From Mycosynbacter sp964593465 (GTDB lineage: Bacteria; Patescibacteriota; Saccharimonadia; Saccharimonadales; Saccharimonadaceae): 59,838 nt of DNA. The notes under the pieces are model-generated. The model was not told the origin of the DNA. It searched no databases and worked only from the letters and a program-made list of their open reading frames with translations. This document shows positions 32,138 through 39,899 of this stretch, piece by piece (the first letter of the stretch is position 1; the number at the start of each line of letters is the position of its first letter). The stretch spans positions 1 through 59,838 of the forward strand of contig CAZQJY010000007.1 of the NCBI GenBank assembly GCA_964593465.1, in the 5' to 3' direction. The position numbers and the translations under genes are program-made.

Positions 32138-32845
32138 TTAATAAATGTATCGGTAGTTACCTGCCGATACGCGTTGGGTACCGACATTGCCAAAACCAGC
32201 GCGACCATTCATGTCCGAAATAGTGATAGTGCCATCATCGTGCACCGCTTCTACATAGGTGACGTGACCAGATGTTTCGGCAATCGCACCGACTTGTGGC
32301 TTTGAGCCTGTGGCATAGCCTTGAGCAGCTGCATTGGCAACCCATTGCCCACCATTGCCCAACCTATTTGGTAGATCTGGGCGGCGCTCTTTTGCATACC
32401 AGGTGCAATAGCCCTTGAAATATGTGTTGCCGTTGCTGTCGGTTGCGTAGACTGCCTGCGCACCTGGTGTGTAGGTTTGTGAGTATACGGGTGCGTAGTC
32501 TGCTGTGGATGCTGCGTAGACAGGCGCTGCTGCGGCTTGCTGAGCAGCAAATTCGCTGTAGCGATCTGGTAGTTCTTCATCAGTTTTGGGAATGCGGATT
32601 TCGTTACCAACGTCAATCAGGTCTGGGTTTGCGAGTGCTGCATTGGCATTGTAGAGTTGCACATAGGTGACACCATGCGCTTCGGCGATACTGGTGAGTG
32701 TGTCGCCAGCCTGTACGGTGACAGTTGTTTGTTTTGACTCCTCTTTTTTATCGGTTGTTTTTTCTTCGGCATGGGCACTTGGGGCGAGTAAAAGCACTAC
32801 CGAAAAAGCTGCGGCAATAGCCGCCAGGCTTTGTTTGATTGTCAT
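32138..32845 (-). CDS. Secreted LysM-CHAP peptidoglycan hydrolase
   Basis: 235 residues. Signal peptide (about 1-26, ending PSAHA), LysM domain (about 41-85: VQAGDTLTSIAEAHGVTYVQLYNAN), Ala/Tyr-rich linker, then a CHAP domain with catalytic Cys in GYCTWYAKERR (about 147) and His in SGHVTYVE (about 193). CHAP enzymes cut peptide bonds in peptidoglycan, as amidases or endopeptidases. It could remodel its own wall or act on a host wall; the sequence does not decide. The ATG at 32845 follows an AGGAG ribosome-binding site; a longer frame upstream lacks one. Confidence 0.92.
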   Translation of the reverse strand: MTIKQSLAAIAAAFSVVLLLAPSAHAEEKTTDKKEESKQTTVTVQAGDTLTSIAEAHGVTYVQLYNANAALANPDLIDVGNEIRIPKTDEELPDRYSEFAAQQAAAAPVYAASTADYAPVYSQTYTPGAQAVYATDSNGNTYFKGYCTWYAKERRPDLPNRLGNGGQWVANAAAQGYATGSKPQVGAIAETSGHVTYVEAVHDDGTITISDMNGRAGFGNVGTQRVSAGNYRYIY

Positions 32846-33155
32846 ATATTTCTCCTTCTGAGTGTGTGTAACGGCTAAATATGTTAGCACACAATTATGG
32901 TGTTTTTGCTTACAGTCTTTGCAAAAAACACAAGTACAAGCATAAGTGACAAGCTAGCGTGTGTCAATATATTTGGCACACTACATGTGGATTTATAGAG
33001 GAAAACACTACAGTTGTTTTTATTGCAACGTAATGTATATTGTATGAAAAATGTATGGTCGGAATAAACAAATCCTGTCTTATTTTTATACCGCACCTTA
33101 GATATTTCTTACTTTGTTAAAAGTCGAGGAACAAATTTCCGGGCAACTGAAACAA
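32846..33155. other. Gene-free AT-rich intergenic stretch
   Basis: About 310 nt between the LysM-CHAP start and the tRNA-Pro terminator. It should hold the promoter of the LysM-CHAP gene near 32880. A 70-codon open frame on the minus strand (32884-33096) lacks an SD, has an AT-rich low-complexity composition and is not called. No repeat or RNA gene was seen. Confidence 0.6.
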
Positions 33156-33187
33156 GAAAATATCCGCCCAAATGGGCGGATATTTTC
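33156..33187 (-). terminator. Terminator of tRNA-Pro
   Basis: GAAAATATCCGCCC (33156-33169), AAAT, GGGCGGATATTTTC (33174-33187): perfect 14-bp stem immediately downstream of the tRNA-Pro CCA on the minus strand. Confidence 0.9.
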
Positions 33188-33188
33188 T

Positions 33189-33265
33189 TGGTCGGGGTGA
33201 AAGGACTCGAACCTTCGACCTCACGGTCCCAAACCGCGCGCGCTAGCCAACTGCGCCACACCCCG
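33189..33265 (-). tRNA. tRNA-Pro (TGG)
   Basis: 77 nt with encoded CCA. Acceptor CGGGGTG/CACCCCG, D-arm GCGC/GCGC, anticodon loop TTTGGGA (TGG), T-arm with GGTTCGAGTCC. The C at position 1 is typical of bacterial proline tRNA. Confidence 0.96.
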
Positions 33266-33397
33266 ATAGATGCATGTGTTATTGTAGCAAATATCATCTC
33301 TTTTGACTAGTGTCTCATGTTATATCTGAGTGGTTATGGATTTATTGCTTACTGCACAGATTGTGAGTGCTATTGGCGTTGTGCTGGCTATTGGTAC

Positions 33398-34501
33398 TTA
33401 CACGGGTAGGATGCGTTTGATAAACGGTATGCGTAGCAGCCACCAACACAGAAGCACGATACCTAACGCTACAGCGGTATTGTAGAGCCACCCGCCAATT
33501 GGGATTGTTAATACGATGACAGGAAGTAAAAGCGCTTGCAGACAGTAGGCGGATAGTGACCTGCCGCCCAATGGGATAAGGAGCCAGCCAAAAAAGCGCA
33601 TGACATAGCGGCGCAATGCGTGTACAAACATAAACAAGCCGCCCATCCACAGGAACGATAGCAAGATACGTCCTGGTGCCATGGGGCTGCCACTAAACCA
33701 TGGATCGATAACTGTCCGGATTGCAACATACTGATCACGGTCCATAAGGTGCCAATTAGGGTTTTCGACAAGTCCCCAGCTAAGTACGAAAAAGTAGCTG
33801 AGCGACATAGTGACAAATGTGGTTACACCAAGTGCAATTGTCGCTGTGTGTTTTATAACTGGCCGTTCGCCTAGCCACGCACCTATGGCTTCCAGCTTGT
33901 AGCCGAGCAGTGCCGCGCCAAAGAACAATACTTGCCATTGTAGTGTAGTTTCTGGCACGACAAAGCCTACGATATAGAGCGCAAGCATAAGCACGATAAC
34001 CACTCGTTCATGGTTATGGCGCAGCATCCATAGAAAAAGAGGCGTGGCAGCGAGCATAATGGCATACATACGCAAGAAGTAAATCCAATCATTGAAGAAG
34101 TTCATCGTTAGGACGGCAGTGATGAAGCTGAGTGGCGAGGCGAGCTGTTCGGGTGGAGGAAGTTTTGGTAGGAGTTCATGTGCACCGATGAAGAGGGTAA
34201 GCCCTGTGACGGCAAAGGTGATGCCGACGCCCCAAATGTAGAGAGTGAACGCACGCCTGAGGAGATTTTTGGAAATAGTTAGTAAGGGTTTATGGCGGTC
34301 TTTGTAGGCGCGAATATAGCCTACGAGTAGGCCGGATATTAGAAAAAAGCCTTCGGCGGCTGATACCCAAAGTCGACCTTCGCCCGTAAAGTAGCTGAGC
34401 GGACTAGGCCAAAACTGCAAATGATCTATGATGATTATGACGATAAACAGTCCACGAAGCAGATCAAATTCGTAGATTCGGCGTTTTTCTGCAGGTTTCA
34501 C
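33398..34501 (-). CDS. OpgC-like membrane acyltransferase
   Basis: 367 residues with about ten membrane helices. The N-terminus YEFDLLRGLFIVIIIIDHLQ has the FD-LRG and membrane His typical of OpgC/acyltransferase-3 proteins, followed by AAEGFFLISGLLVG. Such enzymes O-acylate or succinylate exported glycans. The acceptor here is unknown. GTG start at 34501: TATAAT (complement of 34510-34515) ends 8 nt before it, giving a leaderless GTG gene. Divergent from bcp, with the two -10 boxes about 30 nt apart. Confidence 0.85.
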   Translation of the reverse strand: MKPAEKRRIYEFDLLRGLFIVIIIIDHLQFWPSPLSYFTGEGRLWVSAAEGFFLISGLLVGYIRAYKDRHKPLLTISKNLLRRAFTLYIWGVGITFAVTGLTLFIGAHELLPKLPPPEQLASPLSFITAVLTMNFFNDWIYFLRMYAIMLAATPLFLWMLRHNHERVVIVLMLALYIVGFVVPETTLQWQVLFFGAALLGYKLEAIGAWLGERPVIKHTATIALGVTTFVTMSLSYFFVLSWGLVENPNWHLMDRDQYVAIRTVIDPWFSGSPMAPGRILLSFLWMGGLFMFVHALRRYVMRFFGWLLIPLGGRSLSAYCLQALLLPVIVLTIPIGGWLYNTAVALGIVLLCWWLLRIPFIKRILPV

Positions 34502-34557
34502 TGCTGTATATTATACCAGTGTTGCTGAGATTTTGGTTAAGGAGGTATACTGGTAGT

Positions 34558-35019
34558 ATGAAACAAGTTCCTTATCCAGCACCAGATTTTGCACTCACAG
34601 ACGAAAATGGCAACTCGCATAGCCTTGCAGATTTTGCAGGCCAGTGGCTTGTACTGTATTTCTATCCAAAAGACGACACGCCAGGCTGCACAACAGAAGC
34701 ATGTAGTTTGCGCGATGCGCGCGACGAGCTAACCGACTTGGGTGCGCAAGTGGTGGGCGTGAGCAAAGACGAAGCCAGCGCGCACGAAAAATTTAAGACA
34801 AAATACAACCTCAATTTTACGCTACTCAGCGATCCAGAGGGCGTCGTTATCGATGCGTACGGCGCATGGGGCAAAAAGATGTTTGGCAAAGAAGGTATTT
34901 TGCGCAAAACATTTATCATCGATCCGAATGGGCAAGTTGTCAAAGCCTATGGTCGCGTGACGCCGCTGGGACATGGCGGTCAAGTAGTTGCAGAGCTCAA
35001 AAAGCTGCAAACAAAATAG
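34558..35019 (+). CDS. bcp: Thiol peroxidase, Bcp/PrxQ family
   Basis: 153 residues. Peroxiredoxin that reduces hydroperoxides in the cytosol. Peroxidatic Cys in DDTPGCTTEAC (about residue 41), with the second Cys five residues on, the PrxQ alpha-type pairing; closing FIIDPNG and LGHGGQVVAEL fit. A longer frame from 34519 lacks a good start and would run through the promoter; the ATG at 34558 is 6 nt after TATACT (34546-34551). AAGGAGG just before that box is 12 nt from the ATG, so either leaderless or SD-led initiation is possible. Confidence 0.95.
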   Translation: MKQVPYPAPDFALTDENGNSHSLADFAGQWLVLYFYPKDDTPGCTTEACSLRDARDELTDLGAQVVGVSKDEASAHEKFKTKYNLNFTLLSDPEGVVIDAYGAWGKKMFGKEGILRKTFIIDPNGQVVKAYGRVTPLGHGGQVVAELKKLQTK

Positions 35020-35745
35020 CTATCGTGGGCGTTTTGCGGCGATTTCGCGTGCTTTTGTAGCAAAGTGATCTTTGATGGCAGTCGGTGTGAATTGGCCAAA
35101 CTTTCTCTGAGCAGCCCGCTCTATTAAAAAGTCGGCAATGGCTGGATTTTTCGGCAAAAGTGAGCCATGGAGATACGTGCCGATGATGCTATGGTAGATG
35201 CAGCCTTCGGTGTCGTCTTGGCCGTTGTTGCCTGCGCCGCGCACGACTGTGCCGAGCGGCTGTGCGCTATTGCCTAGAAATGTCTGGCCGCTGTGATTTT
35301 CGTAACCGATGATGTCGCCAAATTGTTCGCTGCGCGTGACAATGTTGCCGATAAGTCGCTCTGGCCCTGCGTGTGTTTCGGCATCAAAAATGCCGATACC
35401 TTCGATAATCTCACCTTTGTTGGTTTTGAAAAATCGTCCAAATAGTTGGTAGAGTCCGCAAATCATCAGCATCGGTGTGTCGTTTTCGGCTAGTTTGCGC
35501 AGCTGAGGAGCGATTTTTTGTAAATCCGCCTGCACTTTGAGCTGCCCGCTATCTTGCCCGCCACCGCCAATGATAATGTCGGCCTCGTGCGGGAATTCGT
35601 CGCCTACATTATAATTGATGAGCTTGGTTTCGAGGCCGTGCCATTTGGCACGCTGAAGCACCGTGAGTACGTTGCCCCAATCGCCGTAGATATTCATGTC
35701 ATCTGGGTAGAGCTGCATGATGGTGAGTGATTTTTTTTGACTCAT
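35020..35745 (-). CDS. gatD: Lipid II isoglutaminyl synthase, glutaminase subunit GatD
   Basis: 241 residues. Class I glutamine amidotransferase (CobB/CobQ type) that supplies ammonia to MurT for amidation of the D-Glu of lipid II. N-terminus IMQLYPDDMNIYGDWGNV matches GatD; the nucleophile is the Cys in MLMICGLYQLFG, with a nearby oxyanion Gly stretch (IIIGGGGQDSGQ), and the catalytic His in GTYLHGSLLPKNP. Overlaps murT by 4 nt, so the two subunits are translationally coupled. Amidated lipid II is needed for efficient cross-linking in Gram-positive-type walls. Confidence 0.93.
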   Translation of the reverse strand: MSQKKSLTIMQLYPDDMNIYGDWGNVLTVLQRAKWHGLETKLINYNVGDEFPHEADIIIGGGGQDSGQLKVQADLQKIAPQLRKLAENDTPMLMICGLYQLFGRFFKTNKGEIIEGIGIFDAETHAGPERLIGNIVTRSEQFGDIIGYENHSGQTFLGNSAQPLGTVVRGAGNNGQDDTEGCIYHSIIGTYLHGSLLPKNPAIADFLIERAAQRKFGQFTPTAIKDHFATKAREIAAKRPR

Positions 35746-37013
35746 AGGACTTTCTCCACATCTGTTATTTTGCCAAGCAGCTCTCGAAGTTTGAGCATAG
35801 CGGTGTAGGTACAGTAGATGCGCTTTGGCTGATCTGGATACTTGATACGTAGCTCGGTAAGGGATTTTTCTAAATCAGTATCGACAAAGCGGGGTGTAAT
35901 ATTGTCATATTGCAGGCGAAGCGCCATATCGTAGGCACGCATGCCACTCACTATGTTTACGCCGTCTGTTTGTAGTGAGTCAAAATCTACATCCCATAGC
36001 CAGCTCATGTCGCGACCGTCGGCATAGTTGTCGTTAATGGCTATCATGGTAGCAACGCCAGCAGGTGCAAACGAGGTGAGTGCGAGGCGAAATCCACTTG
36101 GGTTTTTGACAAGTACTAGCTCAATTGGCTGGCCATCAAGAATTAGTGATTCACCGCGACCGAACGCGGGCTCAACGTTGCTGAGCGCTGCTAGTAGCGC
36201 ATCTTGATTGTAGTGTTCGCCAGCGATAGCGCGCGTAAGTGCGAGTGCAGCAGCGGCATTGTAAATATTGTATACACCGCGCAGCTTGAGCGGCACTGCT
36301 ACCTCAAGGGAGTCGATGGTAAAGGTTGCATGGTTGCCAGCGAATTTTTGTAACACCACACTAGCAGTTTGCGACGATTTACTAGTAGTAGACGTATGTA
36401 ATTCGTCGTCTGTAGGGAACTGGCTACGTAGTTTGGGTGCGAGGCCAAAAAAATCACAGTTTACACTACTTGGTAGGTCCTCGGCTATACGTGCCACACG
36501 TGGGTCTTCGCAGTTGAGTACTACAGTATCAGTCGTAGCTTGCGCGATATGTGCCAGCATACCTGCGGTAGTGTCGATTTCACCAAACCTATCGAGCTGG
36601 TCGCGCATGACATTGAGTAGCAGGCTATAGCGTGGCGGCACTACATCGACGAATTTGACTGCGTGGGCTTCATCAAGCTCCAGCACAGCAATGTCTGCAT
36701 TGAGCTTGCCTTTGTAGTCAATCTCAGACAAAATTGCAGCTGTGACACCGCGGGCAAAATTGCTACCGGTGCGGTTGGTGAATACCTTGAAGCCCTGGCT
36801 TTCGAGTAGCTCGACGGTCATTTTGGTTGTTGTTGTTTTGCCATTAGTGCCACTCACGACAACCACCCCGTGTGGGAGTGAACCAAGTACGTCGCGGGTG
36901 AAGTGTGGGTCGATCTTTTCGATTACCAGACCCGGAAAAGCTGAGCCACCACCACGCAAACGTGTGACGTGACGAACAACTTTGCCAAGGGTAGCTATAT
37001 GAGGTTTGGTCAT
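35742..37013 (-). CDS. murT: Lipid II isoglutaminyl synthase, ligase subunit MurT
   Basis: 423 residues. Mur-ligase-type ATPase that activates lipid II D-Glu for amidation using ammonia from GatD. ATP loop VVSGTNGKTTTTKM (about 55), central ligase motif ELDEAHAVKF, and NIYNAAAALA in the middle of the fold. The Cys4 zinc ribbon inserted in the central domain of characterised MurT is missing: the corresponding region (about residues 195-225) is a Ser/Thr/Gln-rich stretch without cysteine. The C-terminal DUF1727 domain is present. TACACT ends 7 nt before the ATG (leaderless). Confidence 0.92.
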   Translation of the reverse strand: MTKPHIATLGKVVRHVTRLRGGGSAFPGLVIEKIDPHFTRDVLGSLPHGVVVVSGTNGKTTTTKMTVELLESQGFKVFTNRTGSNFARGVTAAILSEIDYKGKLNADIAVLELDEAHAVKFVDVVPPRYSLLLNVMRDQLDRFGEIDTTAGMLAHIAQATTDTVVLNCEDPRVARIAEDLPSSVNCDFFGLAPKLRSQFPTDDELHTSTTSKSSQTASVVLQKFAGNHATFTIDSLEVAVPLKLRGVYNIYNAAAALALTRAIAGEHYNQDALLAALSNVEPAFGRGESLILDGQPIELVLVKNPSGFRLALTSFAPAGVATMIAINDNYADGRDMSWLWDVDFDSLQTDGVNIVSGMRAYDMALRLQYDNITPRFVDTDLEKSLTELRIKYPDQPKRIYCTYTAMLKLRELLGKITDVEKVL

Positions 37014-37098
37014 TAGTCTTAGTGTAGCAATTTTGGCTGCTAAAAAACAGGCGATTTTATAGGTGGAATTATAGAGATACTACGATATAATAAAGGTT

Positions 37099-37482
37099 AT
37101 GTTTATAGTGGGCCTGCTCAGGTGGTGGTATACGATAGGCTGGAGCCAGCGTGCTCGTATGATTATGGATCGGCTGGATAGTACGATGGACTATTTCTCT
37201 GTCGGGCTACTTATTCGTACGCTGTTCTCTTTGTTTCGCCAAGACGGTGCAGGGTCTGTCGATGGACCACTTTCGGTTAAGATGCAAGCATTTGTTGGAC
37301 GTCTTATATCCAGGTGTATTGGTGCGATGATTCGCACAACAGTACTGATTTTTGGTGTTGTGACCATTACGCTACAAGCATTGCTGGGTATAGTTGCTCT
37401 AGGCGTGTGGGCGGTAGTACCGCTACTGCCTATTGTAGGTTTTGTATTAATGTCTAGTGGGTGGGTGCCATGGCAGTTCTAG
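37099..37482 (+). CDS. Small membrane protein heading the Clp-VirB6 operon
   Basis: 127 residues. Amphipathic N-terminus with WWYTIGWSQRARM, then two or three membrane helices (about 75-100 and 103-122). No family recognised. TATAAT ends 7 nt before the ATG (leaderless). It overlaps the next gene by 13 nt, so it is translationally coupled to the membrane Clp ATPase. Probably a subunit or anchor of the same complex. Confidence 0.75.
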   Translation: MFIVGLLRWWYTIGWSQRARMIMDRLDSTMDYFSVGLLIRTLFSLFRQDGAGSVDGPLSVKMQAFVGRLISRCIGAMIRTTVLIFGVVTITLQALLGIVALGVWAVVPLLPIVGFVLMSSGWVPWQF

Positions 37483-39899
37483 GTATCAACCTATCAAGTG
37501 AGCGCGCGTCAAAGGCACGCGTAGCAAATATACTTAGTAAACCAATTGTCATGTTGCTCACATTTTCTGCGATTGTACTAGGATTAGGCGGTGTCGCACT
37601 CCTGGCTGTCGGAATGCCAGTGGGTTGGGTGGTGTTTGGATTGGCTGCACTACCTGCAATGTGCGTGGAATGGTATCATGGCGACCTAGAAAAGCTCGCT
37701 CCGGATAAGAAAGGCCAGACGGTCGATGCTTGGCTAGAAGCATCTATCTTGGCGGGTCTGCCAGACAACGCGTCACCCAAGCAGGTTGCAGAGCTTGTGG
37801 GTAGGTCGCAAGCAGGGCAGTTTATGGCGGTACGGTTTGGTGTTACGGCAAACTTTTTGATAAATATTGCGAGCGATGACATCAAGCTGACAGATGATTT
37901 GTGGACCGACGCACGCGATATCCAACAGGTGACAGGCAGCGAACTAATGCATGGTGGTGTGCTTGCTGTAGCACTAGTACAGCAGTTTCCAGATTATGAT
38001 TCGTTGCTCGCACAGATGCACCTAGAGCTTGATGATCTTGTGGCTGGTATACAGTGGTACAATCATATCCAGCAGCTCATTCGCAAGCATGCTGTGCGAA
38101 AGCGTACCGGTGGTATAGCGCGCGACTGGTCGTTTGGCTATGTGCCGCTGCTTAAGCGTTTTGGTGTGAATCTGAGCGAGAGCGCTGGCGGGGCATTTAC
38201 TGTTGAGCTAGGTAGTCACATCAAGGCGCTCAATCAGCTTATTGATGCGCTGGGCTCAAATGGTCGCCAAAATGCTGCTATTGTTGGGCCGGAAGGTGTT
38301 GGCAAGACAACACTACTTCATGCATTTGCCGATCGCTTGCTTGATGCCGATGCCGATATCCCCTCTAGTCTCAAGTTTCGGCAGGTGTTTTTGTTGGATT
38401 CGGCAGCACTCATCTCGGCTGCGCCTGGTAGGGGTGAGCTAGAAGGTTTAGTGATGCGAGTACTTAATGAAGCCTATCGTGCCAAAAATATCATTATATG
38501 TCTCGACAACGCACAGCTATTTTTTGAGGAGGGTGTGGGTTCTGTCGACCTAACTAATGTACTACTCCCTATTCTTGAAGCGGGTAATTTACGTATCATC
38601 CTCACGATGGACGAACAGCGTTTGCTACAAATTGGTCAGCGTAACCCTGGGTTAATCAATGCACTCAATCGTATTCCTCTGGCTCCCGCTTCGCGCGAAG
38701 ATACGATTACTGTGATGCAAGATAAGCTGATTATGACAGAATACCAGCGCAAGGTGACCTATATGTACCAATCATTAGCTGAAGCGTATCGGCTGAGCGA
38801 GCGATATGTCTATGATCTAGAGATGCCTGGGCGAGCGCTCAAGTTACTAGAGACAGCCGCTAGCTATAGTGAATCTGGCAAACGTGTCACAGCTAACTCT
38901 ATCCAGCAGGCCATTGAGCAAACAATGAACGTCAAAGTAGGCGTAGCGAACGCAAGCGAGGAGCGCGAAACACTACTCAATCTAGAGGATAAAATCCACG
39001 AACGCATGGTAAATCAAGAGCGAGCTGTGCGGGTGGTGAGTGATGCGCTGCGTCGTGCACGTGCAGGCGTACGTAATCAAGACAGGCCGATCGGTACATT
39101 CCTGTTTCTTGGCCCGACTGGTGTTGGTAAAACAGAGCTTGCCAAGGCACTGGCAGATGTGTATTTTGACGGTGAAGATAGGATTGTACGACTCGACCTC
39201 AATGAGTATGTGACACTCGACGATGTTTCTCGACTTATCGCTGATGGCGCTGACGATCCAAATAGCCTCACTGCACAGGTGATGAAACAGCCATTTAGCG
39301 TCATTTTGCTCGACGAGATCGAAAAAGCGCATCCAAATGTACTGACTACCCTACTCCAGCTACTCGATGAAGGTATTTTGCGTGATATTAAAAATCGCGA
39401 GGTGAGTTTTCGCGACGCTATTGTCATTGCCACCAGTAATGCTGGTGCTGACAAGATCCGCGAATACATCTCGGCCGGGCAGTCACCAGATCAGTTCGAA
39501 GAACAATTTCTGGACGAACTCATCAGTAGTAATCAGTTTAAGCCGGAGTTCTTAAATCGCTTTGACGAAATCGTAACATTTACTCCACTGAGCAAAGAAC
39601 ACCTAGTGGAAGTCATTGACCTCATGATTGCAAGCGTCAACAAAACATTATCATTACAAAAAGTATCGGTGGAAGTGGCAGAAGATGCTAAAATGTATTT
39701 AGTAGATAAAGGCTACGATCCCCGACTAGGGGCGCGACCTATGCGGCGCGTCGTCCAGCGGGCAATCGAAAACACAGTCGCAAAAGAAATGTTGGGGGGC
39801 AACGTGATACCAGGAACAGTAATGAATATCTCACTCGACCAAGTGCAGACTATTCTTGGTGTTGAGTTGCATCAAGCCGATAATGGGGGCGAGGCATGA
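37470..39899 (+). CDS. Membrane-anchored Clp/ClpC-type double AAA+ ATPase
   Basis: 809 residues. Two N-terminal membrane helices (about 25-65) replace the usual Clp N-domain. A linker domain of about 180 residues precedes two AAA+ modules. D1: Walker A GPEGVGKTT (about 275) but Walker B reads ICLDNAQLF, with Asn where the catalytic Glu should be, so D1 may bind but hardly hydrolyse ATP. D2: Walker A GPTGVGKTE (about 548), Walker B VILLDEIEKAH (about 612), sensor ATSNAG, arginine finger region FLNRFDEIV and GYDPRLGARPMRR. No ClpP-binding loop was identified. The ATG at 37470 is used; a GTG at 37461 is possible. Overlaps the VirB6-like gene by 4 nt. Likely the energy unit of an envelope complex. 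Confidence 0.88.
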   Translation: MAVLGINLSSERASKARVANILSKPIVMLLTFSAIVLGLGGVALLAVGMPVGWVVFGLAALPAMCVEWYHGDLEKLAPDKKGQTVDAWLEASILAGLPDNASPKQVAELVGRSQAGQFMAVRFGVTANFLINIASDDIKLTDDLWTDARDIQQVTGSELMHGGVLAVALVQQFPDYDSLLAQMHLELDDLVAGIQWYNHIQQLIRKHAVRKRTGGIARDWSFGYVPLLKRFGVNLSESAGGAFTVELGSHIKALNQLIDALGSNGRQNAAIVGPEGVGKTTLLHAFADRLLDADADIPSSLKFRQVFLLDSAALISAAPGRGELEGLVMRVLNEAYRAKNIIICLDNAQLFFEEGVGSVDLTNVLLPILEAGNLRIILTMDEQRLLQIGQRNPGLINALNRIPLAPASREDTITVMQDKLIMTEYQRKVTYMYQSLAEAYRLSERYVYDLEMPGRALKLLETAASYSESGKRVTANSIQQAIEQTMNVKVGVANASEERETLLNLEDKIHERMVNQERAVRVVSDALRRARAGVRNQDRPIGTFLFLGPTGVGKTELAKALADVYFDGEDRIVRLDLNEYVTLDDVSRLIADGADDPNSLTAQVMKQPFSVILLDEIEKAHPNVLTTLLQLLDEGILRDIKNREVSFRDAIVIATSNAGADKIREYISAGQSPDQFEEQFLDELISSNQFKPEFLNRFDEIVTFTPLSKEHLVEVIDLMIASVNKTLSLQKVSVEVAEDAKMYLVDKGYDPRLGARPMRRVVQRAIENTVAKEMLGGNVIPGTVMNISLDQVQTILGVELHQADNGGEA

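Noticed and set aside
32884..33096. 70-codon minus-strand open frame between LysM-CHAP and tRNA-Pro
   Set aside because: No SD, no -10 at leaderless distance, AT-rich low-complexity product. Not supported as a gene.
33336..33485. 49-codon plus-strand frame starting MDLLLTAQIVSAIG
   Set aside because: Hydrophobic and tempting, but it overlaps the end of the OpgC-like gene antisense, lacks a correctly spaced promoter or SD, and its second half is the shadow of that gene.
37461..37469. GTG start three codons upstream for the membrane Clp ATPase
   Set aside because: An ATG at 37470 is available at good overlap distance; the GTG cannot be excluded but has no better SD.
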